Assembly: GCF_002387245.1 (NCBI RefSeq)
Contig: NZ_DGLD01000003.1
Location: 71,780-135,779 of the forward strand
DNA length: 64,000 bases
Reading direction: 5' to 3'
From: Brevundimonas sp. UBA4553
GTDB lineage: Bacteria > Pseudomonadota > Alphaproteobacteria > Caulobacterales > Caulobacteraceae
Part shown: positions 1 through 10,324 of the stretch, piece after piece
Numbering within the stretch: position 1 is the first letter of the stretch
Layout of the letters: the number at the start of each line of letters is the position of its first letter
Notes under the pieces: model-generated
The model's input: the letters and a program-made list of their open reading frames with translations, nothing else
Databases searched by the model: none
What the model was told of the DNA's origin: nothing
Made by a program: the position numbers and the translations under genes

Positions 1-59
1 CGATTGCCTTTTTGCGAGGGAGGCGGTTGGTGATCACGAACGATTTCAGGAGCCCCAAC

Positions 60-1595
60 ATGAGCCAGGCCATCCTCGAGGAACTCGAGCGTCGTCGCGC
101 CGCCGCCAGGCTGGGCGGCGGCGAAAAGCGCATCGCCTCACAGCACGCCAAGGGCAAGCTGACCGCGCGCGAGCGGATCGAGGTCCTGCTGGACGAAGGC
201 AGCTTCGAAGAGACCGACATGTTCGTGGAGCACCGCAGCCACGACTTCGGCATGGACCAGCAACGGATCCCCGGCGACGGCGTCGTCACCGGCCGCGGCA
301 CCATCGGCGGTCGTCTGGTCTATGTCTTCTCGAAGGATTTCACCGTCTTCGGCGGCTCGCTGTCGGGCGCCCACGCGGCCAAGATCGTCAAGATCCAGAC
401 CATGGCCCTGACGGCCGGCGCGCCGATCATCGGCCTGTTCGATGCGGGCGGCGCACGTATTCAGGAAGGCGTCGAGAGCCTTGCCGGTTACGCCGACATC
501 TTCCTGCAGAACACGCTGGCCTCGGGCGTCATCCCGCAGATCTCGGTCATCATGGGCCCGTGCGCGGGCGGCGACGTCTATTCGCCCGCCATCACCGACT
601 TCATCTTCATGGTGAAGGACACGTCCTACATGTACGTGACCGGCCCGGACGTGGTGAAGACCGTCACCAACGAGGTCGTCAGCCACGAGGACCTGGGCGG
701 CGCCCGCGTTCACGCCGGCAAGTCGGGGGTCGCCGACGGCGCCTTCGAGAACGATCTGGAGGCCCTGTCCGAGGTTCGCCGCCTGATCGGCTTCCTGCCC
801 CTGTCGAACCGCGAAAAGCCGCCGGTCCGCGACAGCTATGACGAGCCGGATCGCGACGAGGCCAGCCTCGACACCCTGGTTCCGACCAATCCGAACCAGC
901 CCTATGACATGAAGGAGCTGATCCTGAAGACGGTCGACGAGGCCGACTTCTTCGAGATCGGCGCCGACTTCGCCAGGAACATCATCTGCGGCTTCGGTCG
1001 CCTGGACGGCCAGAGCGTCGGCATCGTCGCCAACCAGCCTCAGGTTCTGGCGGGCGTGCTGGATATCGACAGCAGCCGCAAGGCCGCGCGCTTCGTCCGC
1101 TTCTGCGACGCCTTCCACATTCCGCTGGTGACCCTGGTGGACGTGCCGGGCTTCATGCCGGGCACCAAGCAGGAGTACGGCGCCCTGATCAAACACGGCG
1201 CCAAGCTGCTGTTCGCCTATGCCGAGGCCACCGTGCCCAAGCTGACGGTCATCACGCGCAAGGCTTATGGCGGCGCCTATGACGTCATGAGCTCCAAGCA
1301 CCTGCGCGGCGACGTCAACTACGCCTGGCCCACCGCCGAGATCGCGGTCATGGGCGCCAAGGGCGCGGTCGAGATCATCTTCCGCAAGGAGGCTGGCGAC
1401 CCCGAGGCCCTGGCCGCGCGCGAGGCCGAATACAAGGAACGCTTCGCCAACCCCTTCGTGGCGGCCGGTCTGGGCTACATCGACGACGTCATCATGCCCC
1501 ACGGCACGCGCCGCCGCCTGATCAAGGCCCTGCGCACGCTGAAGAACAAGACCCAGGAAAATCCCTGGAAAAAGCACGACAACATTCCCCTGTAA
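60..1595 (+). CDS. pccB: Propionyl-CoA carboxylase beta subunit (carboxyltransferase)
   Basis: This 511-residue protein transfers the carboxyl group from carboxybiotin to propionyl-CoA, giving methylmalonyl-CoA in the cytoplasm. Both crotonase-like carboxyltransferase halves are visible: GGARIQEGVESLAGYADI and GPCAGGDVYSPA in the N half, and AYGGAYDVMSSKHLRGD in the C half. Length is normal for PccB. The ATG at 60 is preferred over an in-frame TTG at 12 because AGGAG lies at 48-52 with 7-base spacing. It is the first visible gene of a five-gene operon with pccA, mutA, mutB and mce. That context favours propionyl-CoA over acetyl-CoA as substrate. The promoter lies outside the window. Confidence 0.95.
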   Translation: MSQAILEELERRRAAARLGGGEKRIASQHAKGKLTARERIEVLLDEGSFEETDMFVEHRSHDFGMDQQRIPGDGVVTGRGTIGGRLVYVFSKDFTVFGGSLSGAHAAKIVKIQTMALTAGAPIIGLFDAGGARIQEGVESLAGYADIFLQNTLASGVIPQISVIMGPCAGGDVYSPAITDFIFMVKDTSYMYVTGPDVVKTVTNEVVSHEDLGGARVHAGKSGVADGAFENDLEALSEVRRLIGFLPLSNREKPPVRDSYDEPDRDEASLDTLVPTNPNQPYDMKELILKTVDEADFFEIGADFARNIICGFGRLDGQSVGIVANQPQVLAGVLDIDSSRKAARFVRFCDAFHIPLVTLVDVPGFMPGTKQEYGALIKHGAKLLFAYAEATVPKLTVITRKAYGGAYDVMSSKHLRGDVNYAWPTAEIAVMGAKGAVEIIFRKEAGDPEALAAREAEYKERFANPFVAAGLGYIDDVIMPHGTRRRLIKALRTLKNKTQENPWKKHDNIPL

Positions 1596-1604
1596 GGCCC
1601 AGAA

Positions 1605-3581
<1,977 letters not shown>

Positions 3582-4964
3582 ATGACGACCTTTCCCACGC
3601 CGAGCCCGCTGCAATGGCGGGAACAGGCCGAGAAGGCGCTGAAGGGGCGGGCGATCGAAAGCCTGCTGCACCTCGACGCCGACGGCCTGATCATCCGGCC
3701 GCTCTATGCCGAGGCGACCGGGGTGCAGGCGCTTCGCGCGCCGCGCACCACGGACGCCGAGGGGCGGGCGTGGGACCTGCGCACCCTGGTCGAGGGCGAT
3801 GAGACGACTGCGATCAACGCCGCCGTCCTGACCGACCTTGAAAACGGCGCCGCCTCGGTGGTGCTGAAGGGCGCGTTCACGACGGACGAGACGGCGCTGG
3901 CCGCCGCCCTGGACGGCGTGGCTCTGGAACTGGCGCCGGTGGCGCTGGATGCGGGCTTCGATGGCGTGAAGGCCGCCGAGGCTCTGGCGGCCGTGGCCAA
4001 GGGTTCGCCCCGCGCCCAGCTGCAGTTCCACCTCGACCCGTTCTCGGCCTATGCCGAGGCCGGGGAGGGCGAGATCGACGCCGCCGTGACCGAGGCGGCC
4101 GAGGCCGCCGTCCGTCTCGCCGGGACCTATCCCGACGCCAAACTCTACCTCGCCTCGGGCCGAGTGGTGCATGAGGCGGGCGGTTCGGCGGGGCAGGAAC
4201 TGGCCTTCGCCGCCGCCAGCGCCGTGGCCTACGTCAAGGCTGCCGTGCTGGCGGGACTGACCGTCGAACAGGCGCTGAAGGGCGTGGTTCTGGGCGTGTC
4301 TGTCGACGCCGAATATTTCGACGCCCTGGCCAAGGTGCGGGCCATGCGCCTGATCTGGGCCAGCGTCAGCAAGGCCTTTGGCCATGAGACGCCCGCCGTC
4401 ATCGAGGCCCGCTCGTCGCGGCGGATGCTGGCGGCGCGCGATCCCTGGCCCAACCTGCTGCGCCTGACCGCCGCCGGTTTCGCGGGCGCGGTCGGCGGCG
4501 CCGATGTGGTGGTGCTGGACGCCTTTACACGCGCCGAGGGCCGTCCCGACGCCTTCGCCCGCCGTCAGGCCCGCAACACCCAGTTGGTGCTGATGGAGGA
4601 AGCCAATCTGGGCCGGGTCGATGATCCCGCCGCCGGCTCCTGGTTCCTGGACAGCCGCACTCGCGATCTGGCTGAGGCGGGCTGGAAGGAGTTCCAGTCG
4701 ATCGAAGCCGAAGGCGGCGTGGTCGACGCCCTGAAGCACCACCTGATCCAGCCGCGCGTCGAACGCGCGCGCGGCCAGATGGAAGCGGCGCTGAAGGACG
4801 GCGCCCGCCACATGGTCGGCGTCACCAAATACGTCGATCCCGATCCGCGTCCGGCGCCGATCGAGGTCGCCGACCCGGCCTTCGTCCCGGTGCGCCACGG
4901 CGCCCTGACCCCGGTGCGCTTCGCCGCGCCGTTTGAGATCGCGTCTGAGGAGGCGAACCAATGA
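3582..4964 (+). CDS. mutA: Methylmalonyl-CoA mutase small (alpha-like) subunit, short form
   Basis: The 460-residue protein resembles the TIM-barrel part of methylmalonyl-CoA mutase, with stretches such as FHLDPFSAYAEAG, RNTQLVLMEEANLGRVDDPA and GSWFLD matching the family. In heterodimeric mutases the small subunit is structural and does not bind cobalamin. Classical MutA proteins exceed 600 residues and end in a degenerate B12-binding-like domain, which is missing here. The ATG directly follows the pccA stop. The end overlaps mutB by four bases (ATGA), indicating translational coupling. The protein probably pairs with MutB. Confidence 0.88.
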   Translation: MTTFPTPSPLQWREQAEKALKGRAIESLLHLDADGLIIRPLYAEATGVQALRAPRTTDAEGRAWDLRTLVEGDETTAINAAVLTDLENGAASVVLKGAFTTDETALAAALDGVALELAPVALDAGFDGVKAAEALAAVAKGSPRAQLQFHLDPFSAYAEAGEGEIDAAVTEAAEAAVRLAGTYPDAKLYLASGRVVHEAGGSAGQELAFAAASAVAYVKAAVLAGLTVEQALKGVVLGVSVDAEYFDALAKVRAMRLIWASVSKAFGHETPAVIEARSSRRMLAARDPWPNLLRLTAAGFAGAVGGADVVVLDAFTRAEGRPDAFARRQARNTQLVLMEEANLGRVDDPAAGSWFLDSRTRDLAEAGWKEFQSIEAEGGVVDALKHHLIQPRVERARGQMEAALKDGARHMVGVTKYVDPDPRPAPIEVADPAFVPVRHGALTPVRFAAPFEIASEEANQ

Positions 4965-7120
4965 GCTTCCCCGACTTCTCCAAAACTGATCTGGACCTGA
5001 CCACGACGGGCACCGGCCCCGCGCGCGATCCCTGGCTGACGCCCGAGGGGCTGACGGTCGAAACATCCTATGGTCCCGAGGCGCTGGACGGCCTCGATGC
5101 CATCCACGGCCTGCCGGGCTTTGCCCCCTATATGCGCGGCCCCTATCCGACCATGTATGCGGGCAACCCGTGGACCATCCGTCAGTACGCGGGCTTCTCG
5201 ACCGCCGAGGAGTCCAACGCCTTCTATCGTCGCAACCTGGCGGCGGGTCAGAAGGGCCTGTCGATCGCCTTCGATCTGGCCACCCACCGGGGCTATGACA
5301 GCGATCACCCGCGGGTGAAGGGCGACGTCGGCATGGCCGGCGTCGCCATCGACAGCATTCTGGACATGCGGACCCTGTTCGACGGCATTCCGCTGGATCA
5401 GATGTCGGTGTCCATGACCATGAACGGCGCCGTCCTGCCGATCCTGGCTCTCTATGTCGTCGCCGCCGAAGAACAGGGCGTGCCGCATGCGGCCCTGACC
5501 GGGACCATTCAGAACGACATTCTGAAGGAGTTCATGGTCCGCAACACCTACATCTATCCGCCCGAGCCCTCGATGCGGATCATCTCGGACATCTTCGCCT
5601 GGACCGCGCAGGAGACGCCGAAGTTCAACTCCATCTCCATCTCCGGCTACCACATGCAGGAGGCGGGGGCCTCGGCTGAGATCGAGCTGGCCTATACGCT
5701 GTCGGACGGGCTGGAATACATCAAGGCGGGCGTTGATGCGGGCATGGACGTGGACCGGTTCGCGCCGCGCCTGTCCTTCTTCTGGGCCATCGGCATGAAC
5801 TACTTCATGGAGGTGGCCAAGATGCGGGCCGGCCGCCTGCTGTGGGCCGAAAAGGTCGCCGAGAAGTTCTCGCCCAAGGACCAGCGGTCGCTGTCGCTGC
5901 GCACCCACTGCCAGACCTCGGGTTGGAGCCTCGCCGCGCAGGACGTGTTCAACAACGTGTCGCGCACCATGGTCGAGGCCATGGCGGCGGCAGGCGGTCA
6001 GACGCAGAGCCTGCACACCAACGCCCTGGACGAAGCTCTGGCCCTGCCGACCGACTTCTCGGCCCGGATCGCGCGCAACACCCAGATTCTGCTGCAGATG
6101 GAGACGGGCCTGACCCGCACCATCGACCCCTGGGGCGGCAGCTTCTACGTCGAGCGTCTGACCCATGATCTGGCGAACCGCGCCCGCGCCCTGATGGCCG
6201 AGGTCGAGGCGGCTGGGGGCATGGCCAAGGCCATCGAGGCCGGCATTCCCAAGCTGCGCATCGAAGAGGCGGCGGCCAAGACCCAGGCCCGCATCGACAC
6301 GGGCCAGCAGACCGTCGTCGGGGTGAACCGCTACCTGAACGACACGCCCGACGACATTCCGATGCTGAAGGTCGACAACGCCGCCGTTCTGGCCGCCCAG
6401 ATCGACAAGCTGAAGCGCCTGCGCGCCGAACGCGATCAGGCCGCGACGGACGCCGCGCTGGAGGCCCTGACCGTTGGCGCGCGCGGAAACGCCAACCTGC
6501 TGGAACTGGCGGTTCAGGCCGCCCGCGCCAAGGCTACGGTGGGTGAGATTTCCGACGCGCTGGAGGCCGCCTTCGGTCGCCATGTCGCCACGGTGAAGAC
6601 CGTCTCGGGCGTCTATGGCAAGGAGGCGGGCAATGATCCCAAGGTCGCCCGCGCCCGCGACATGGTCGCGACCTTCGTCGAGAACGACGGCGGTCCGCCG
6701 CGCATCCTGATCGCCAAACTGGGGCAGGACGGCCACGACCGGGGCCAGAAGGTCGTCGCCACCGGCTATGGCGACATCGGTTTTGACGTCACCGCCGGGT
6801 CGCTGTTCCAGACGCCCGCCGAGGCCGCCAGGGATGCGGTGGAGAAGAACGTCCACGCGGTCGGCGCCTCGTCGCTGGCGGCCGGGCACCTGACGCTGGT
6901 CCCGGAGCTGCGCGCCGAACTGGCCAAGCTGGGTCGTGAGGACATCATGATCGTTGTCGGCGGCGTCATTCCGCCCTCGGACGTCCAGCCCCTGCTCGAT
7001 ATGGGCGCGGCGGCGGTCTATCCGCCCGGCTCGGTCATCGCCGACACGGCGGCGGACCTGATTGAAAAGCTGAACCTGCGTCTGGGCTATGCCCAACCCG
7101 CGCCGGCGGAGAAGAAGTGA
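4961..7120 (+). CDS. scpA: Methylmalonyl-CoA mutase large catalytic subunit
   Basis: This 719-residue adenosylcobalamin enzyme converts methylmalonyl-CoA to succinyl-CoA. The substrate barrel shows PYMRGPYPTMYAGNPWTIRQ near the N terminus, NGAVLPILALYV, and NSISISGYHMQEAGA. The C-terminal cobalamin domain has the D-x-H-x-x-G signature in GQDGHDRGQKVV, with the axial histidine near residue 592, followed by a GGVIPP motif. The length is normal for the family. It overlaps mutA by ATGA and mce by TGATG, so the whole pathway is one translation-coupled operon. No cobalamin riboswitch can be judged because the operon start lies at the window edge. Confidence 0.96.
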   Translation: MSFPDFSKTDLDLTTTGTGPARDPWLTPEGLTVETSYGPEALDGLDAIHGLPGFAPYMRGPYPTMYAGNPWTIRQYAGFSTAEESNAFYRRNLAAGQKGLSIAFDLATHRGYDSDHPRVKGDVGMAGVAIDSILDMRTLFDGIPLDQMSVSMTMNGAVLPILALYVVAAEEQGVPHAALTGTIQNDILKEFMVRNTYIYPPEPSMRIISDIFAWTAQETPKFNSISISGYHMQEAGASAEIELAYTLSDGLEYIKAGVDAGMDVDRFAPRLSFFWAIGMNYFMEVAKMRAGRLLWAEKVAEKFSPKDQRSLSLRTHCQTSGWSLAAQDVFNNVSRTMVEAMAAAGGQTQSLHTNALDEALALPTDFSARIARNTQILLQMETGLTRTIDPWGGSFYVERLTHDLANRARALMAEVEAAGGMAKAIEAGIPKLRIEEAAAKTQARIDTGQQTVVGVNRYLNDTPDDIPMLKVDNAAVLAAQIDKLKRLRAERDQAATDAALEALTVGARGNANLLELAVQAARAKATVGEISDALEAAFGRHVATVKTVSGVYGKEAGNDPKVARARDMVATFVENDGGPPRILIAKLGQDGHDRGQKVVATGYGDIGFDVTAGSLFQTPAEAARDAVEKNVHAVGASSLAAGHLTLVPELRAELAKLGREDIMIVVGGVIPPSDVQPLLDMGAAAVYPPGSVIADTAADLIEKLNLRLGYAQPAPAEKK

Positions 7121-7542
7121 TGATCGGTAATCTGAACCACGTCGGCGTCGCCACGCCTTCGATCGCGGACTCGATCAGGCTGTATCGTGACATCCTGGGC
7201 GCGACCAAGATCGGCGAACCGTTCGATCTGCCGGCCCAGGGGGTGAAGGTCTGCTTCGTCGACACGCCCACAGCTCAGATCGAACTGATCGAGCCCTATG
7301 ACGAGACCAGCCCCATCACCGGATTCCTTGCCAAGAACCCCAAGGGCGGCCAGCACCACGTCTGCTTCGAGGTGGCCGACATCCACGACGCCATCGCCCA
7401 GATGCGCGCCAAGGGCGTGACCATTCTCGGGACGGGCGAGCCCCGTATCGGCGCCCACGGCACACCGGTTGTCTTTCTGCACCCCAAGGAGATGGGCGGG
7501 GTCCTGATCGAGCTGATGGAAACGCCGAAAGGCGACCACTGA
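7120..7542 (+). CDS. mce: Methylmalonyl-CoA epimerase
   Basis: A 140-residue vicinal-oxygen-chelate (glyoxalase fold) protein that interconverts the S and R forms of methylmalonyl-CoA, linking PccAB with the mutase. Metal-ligand motifs are visible: LNHVGVATPS at the N terminus, QHHVCFEV in the middle and GVLIELME near the C terminus. The ATG at 7120 overlaps the mutB stop codon as TGATG; a GTG one codon upstream is the alternative start. It is the last gene of the propionate operon and is followed by a strong intrinsic terminator. Confidence 0.93.
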   Translation: MIGNLNHVGVATPSIADSIRLYRDILGATKIGEPFDLPAQGVKVCFVDTPTAQIELIEPYDETSPITGFLAKNPKGGQHHVCFEVADIHDAIAQMRAKGVTILGTGEPRIGAHGTPVVFLHPKEMGGVLIELMETPKGDH

Positions 7543-7547
7543 CAGTC

Positions 7548-7577
7548 AAAAGGCCCGGTCGATGAGCGGGCCTTTTC
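7548..7577 (+). terminator. Bidirectional intrinsic terminator between mce and a convergent TonB receptor gene
   Basis: A perfect 10-bp stem (AAAAGGCCCG at 7548-7557 pairing with CGGGCCTTTT at 7567-7576) encloses a 9-base loop. The A/T ends of the stem serve as U-tracts in both directions, which suits the convergent gene ending at 7579. Confidence 0.85.
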
Positions 7578-7578
7578 T

Positions 7579-10104
7579 CTAGAACAGGATTTTGCGCAGG
7601 CTGATGCGGAAGGTGCGGCCCAGAGGGTCGATGTAGTCGGGTTGATAGGCGAGGGGCGTCTCTCCGAGACCGTTGCGCACGTCCAGCCGCTGATCGAACA
7701 GGTTGTCGACGCCGACGCTGACGCGCGCACCCCTCAGCCACGGGTATTTGGCCACCCAGGTTTGGCGCGAAGACAGGTCCGCGAACAGGTTCAGGTTGAC
7801 GGTGGTCAGGTCCGAGAAGCTCAGGTCGTCGTCGGGCGAGGTCCCGCCGCTGACGCGCGTCGACTGCTTCCAGTTGGCGTTCAGGAAGCCGCCCATGCCG
7901 CTCTTGAAGACGCCCATCTGGAACTGGACCTCGTTACGCGGCTGGCCGCCTCGCGCGCCCGTGGCCGCACCGTCCAGCAGGTCCAGCACCGGCACGCCGT
8001 CGCGGATCGTGATCTCATCCTGAATGCGATAGGTGTGATAGAGTGAGAGGTTGAAGCGGCCCTGGCCGGGCTGCATCGTCGGGCCGCGCGAACCGCGCCC
8101 GCCGCCGCCTGGACCCATGCGCATACCGCCGCCCGGGGGAGGGCCGCCGGCCCCGCCGCCGGGAGGCGGGCCGCCTTCGACACGCATCGTGACCGGGCCG
8201 CCGCCGCCGGGACCCCGCTGGCCCATGCGCGCGGCCGCGGCGGGGTCAGGCTTGCCGAACGGAGTGGAGAAGTTGAGGCCCCAGCGCACTTCCTGCTGGA
8301 TCGCGCTCTGGAAGTTCAGCGGACGGGCGTCGACGGACAGGAGGTTGCCGTCCAGGTCGCGGATGAAGCGTTCAGGCAGAGCCGCCTCCAGCTCCGTCGT
8401 GATGGTCGGGAAGGCGGCGATGGAATCCGAGGTCTCGGTGCGGGTGTAGTTGGCCGTCAGCCTGAAATCCTTGTCCTTCAACGGGGTCAGGTTGAAGCCC
8501 AGCTTCAGCACCTGCTTGGTTTCTTCGGACAGGTTGGGGTTGCCGCCCGTGACGCGGACGATATCGACCGATTGCCCGGTGGCGAAGTCATAGACGGGGA
8601 CGTTGGGGGTGGAGATGATCGGGTCGTTCAACTGAGACATCGACGGGGCGTTCTGCTCGTCGGCCCAGCTGATGTTGAAATTGACCGGGGTCCACGGCGA
8701 CCAGTTCAGGCCGAGGGTGTAGGCGCTGAGCCCGCCGAAGTCGGACAGGTCCTGATAGGCCAGGTTCAGATTGGCGGACAGGTCGCCCAGCACGCCCAGA
8801 ACTTCACGGTCGCGGCTGGCGATCGGCAGGCTGAAGTTGCCTGAGGCGCTGGTCCGGTCGCGCGACAACGAGCGCTCGGCGAAGATGTTGGAGCGCTGGC
8901 TTTCGGAATCCAGCGACTGGGTGTCGAAGCCGACCTTGAAGGTCGAGGTGAGGGCGCCGGCCGGGCCCTCCCAGGCCGTGCCGTTGATGACGCCCTCGAT
9001 ATTGGCGCTGCTGGAAACCGAGCGGGCGGTGTCGACAGGCGCCAAGGGCAGCTGGCTCGCATCACCGAAGGGATCGATCGTGCCAGCCGTCACGCCGGCT
9101 TGCAGCGCGTCCTGGTCAAGGCCGCGTCCTGTGCGGGTCTTGGTCTCGGTCCGGTTGTAGCCGCCGGTCACGGTCCAGCGCCAGTCGCCGAGATAGCCGT
9201 CAACCAGTGCCCCCACCTTGCCAGCCCGCGTGTCGGTCGTGCGCGACAGGGAGTCAGGCGCGTCGAGATACAGGCCTTCGGGAACGGTAGAGGGCGGTAT
9301 GATCAGATCGACGCCGGGCAAACCGAAGTAGCTCAGGCTGGAGGTGTCATCCAGGCTGGCGCTCAGCGTCAGGGCGGTGGTGTCGTTCAGGTCTCGCACC
9401 AGCGATCCGGCGACCGATCCCTGCTCGCTCTTGGGCAGGATGGTGCGGTAGTCGGTCGGCTCTCCATCTTCGCGCTGAATGTCGCGTTCCGTCTCGAACA
9501 GGGGCGTGTCGTTCTCGTATTCGAGGTCCAGCGTGGCGCGCTGCTTGCCGGCGATGCGAAGGACGTTGCTTTCCAGGTCCGTGACCGTGCGGCCGCCCTG
9601 ACCCGGGCGACGAACGCTGGCCTGCATGGTCACGGAGCGGAAGTCGGCCTTGAGGACAAAGTTCACCACCCGCTGGTCGGCGGTATAGCCATAGGAGAGG
9701 GCGGTCTCTTCCGGCAGGATTTCGGTGCGTTCGATGGCTTCGGGCGGGATGCCGCGGATTTCCTGGAAGCCCGAGATGCGACGCCCGTTGACCAGGAAGA
9801 CAGGTGAGCCGCCGCGCGAGCTGCGCGTCACGGGCTCCAGCAGGGTCATCAGCTCCTGGATGCTGCTGGCGCCATAGGCCTTCAGCTGTTCCTCATCCAG
9901 CACCAGTTCGGGCTCGTAGTCGCCCAGGGCCGCGCCCCGGCGTCGGGTCGAAACGGCCTGGATCTCGCCCAGGTCATAGGCTTCCTGCTCTTCCACGGCG
10001 GGCGAAGGCGTCGTCTGGGTCTGGGGCGCGCCTGCCGCCACCGGGGCGGTGTCGGCGGTGGGGCTCATGGAGGAGAGAGCGAGAAGCAGAACGACGGGCG
10101 ACAT
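7579..10104 (-). CDS. TonB-dependent receptor with a Gly/Pro-rich insertion
   Basis: The 841-residue protein has a hydrophobic N terminus, a plug domain (about residues 60-170, with VFLVNGRRISGF and IERTEILPEETALSYGYTA), a long beta-barrel and a terminal phenylalanine in RISLRKILF, typical of outer-membrane barrels. Substrate unknown. A low-complexity insertion rich in Gly, Pro, Met and Arg spans about residues 627-681 within the barrel and is not part of the normal receptor fold. AGGAC lies upstream of the start. The predicted signal peptide lacks basic residues near its start, so the exact start or export signal is uncertain. The gene is monocistronic, between two terminators. Confidence 0.85.
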   Translation of the reverse strand: MSPVVLLLALSSMSPTADTAPVAAGAPQTQTTPSPAVEEQEAYDLGEIQAVSTRRRGAALGDYEPELVLDEEQLKAYGASSIQELMTLLEPVTRSSRGGSPVFLVNGRRISGFQEIRGIPPEAIERTEILPEETALSYGYTADQRVVNFVLKADFRSVTMQASVRRPGQGGRTVTDLESNVLRIAGKQRATLDLEYENDTPLFETERDIQREDGEPTDYRTILPKSEQGSVAGSLVRDLNDTTALTLSASLDDTSSLSYFGLPGVDLIIPPSTVPEGLYLDAPDSLSRTTDTRAGKVGALVDGYLGDWRWTVTGGYNRTETKTRTGRGLDQDALQAGVTAGTIDPFGDASQLPLAPVDTARSVSSSANIEGVINGTAWEGPAGALTSTFKVGFDTQSLDSESQRSNIFAERSLSRDRTSASGNFSLPIASRDREVLGVLGDLSANLNLAYQDLSDFGGLSAYTLGLNWSPWTPVNFNISWADEQNAPSMSQLNDPIISTPNVPVYDFATGQSVDIVRVTGGNPNLSEETKQVLKLGFNLTPLKDKDFRLTANYTRTETSDSIAAFPTITTELEAALPERFIRDLDGNLLSVDARPLNFQSAIQQEVRWGLNFSTPFGKPDPAAAARMGQRGPGGGGPVTMRVEGGPPPGGGAGGPPPGGGMRMGPGGGGRGSRGPTMQPGQGRFNLSLYHTYRIQDEITIRDGVPVLDLLDGAATGARGGQPRNEVQFQMGVFKSGMGGFLNANWKQSTRVSGGTSPDDDLSFSDLTTVNLNLFADLSSRQTWVAKYPWLRGARVSVGVDNLFDQRLDVRNGLGETPLAYQPDYIDPLGRTFRISLRKILF

Positions 10105-10270
10105 GGACTGTCCTGAATAGACCGAAAGCTTGGGGCGAGTTCGCCCGCGCGAATATGTCGACCTGCTTGAAGACCGATGTGCGCCGAATAATGGCGACAG
10201 GCATCCTTCAGATTAACAGCCTGTAATGACGCGGAAATGTCACGGCAGGCTCGACAGTGGTCTAACGAAC

Positions 10271-10310
10271 GAAGGGGCGGCGTCCGTCGGACGCCGCCCC
10301 TTCTTTTTTC
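10271..10310. terminator. Strong hairpin terminator between two TonB-receptor genes
   Basis: A 15-bp perfect stem (10271-10285 with 10289-10303, loop GTC) is followed by six T on the plus strand. It lies just beyond the stop of the minus-strand receptor at 10325. The clean T-run is on the plus strand; the minus-strand side has only TTCGTTCG, so it may act in both directions. The rest of the 220-base gap (10105-10324) must carry the promoter of the 7579-10104 gene, but I recognise no clear element. Confidence 0.75.
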
Positions 10311-10324
10311 AGTCCTGACAAAAA

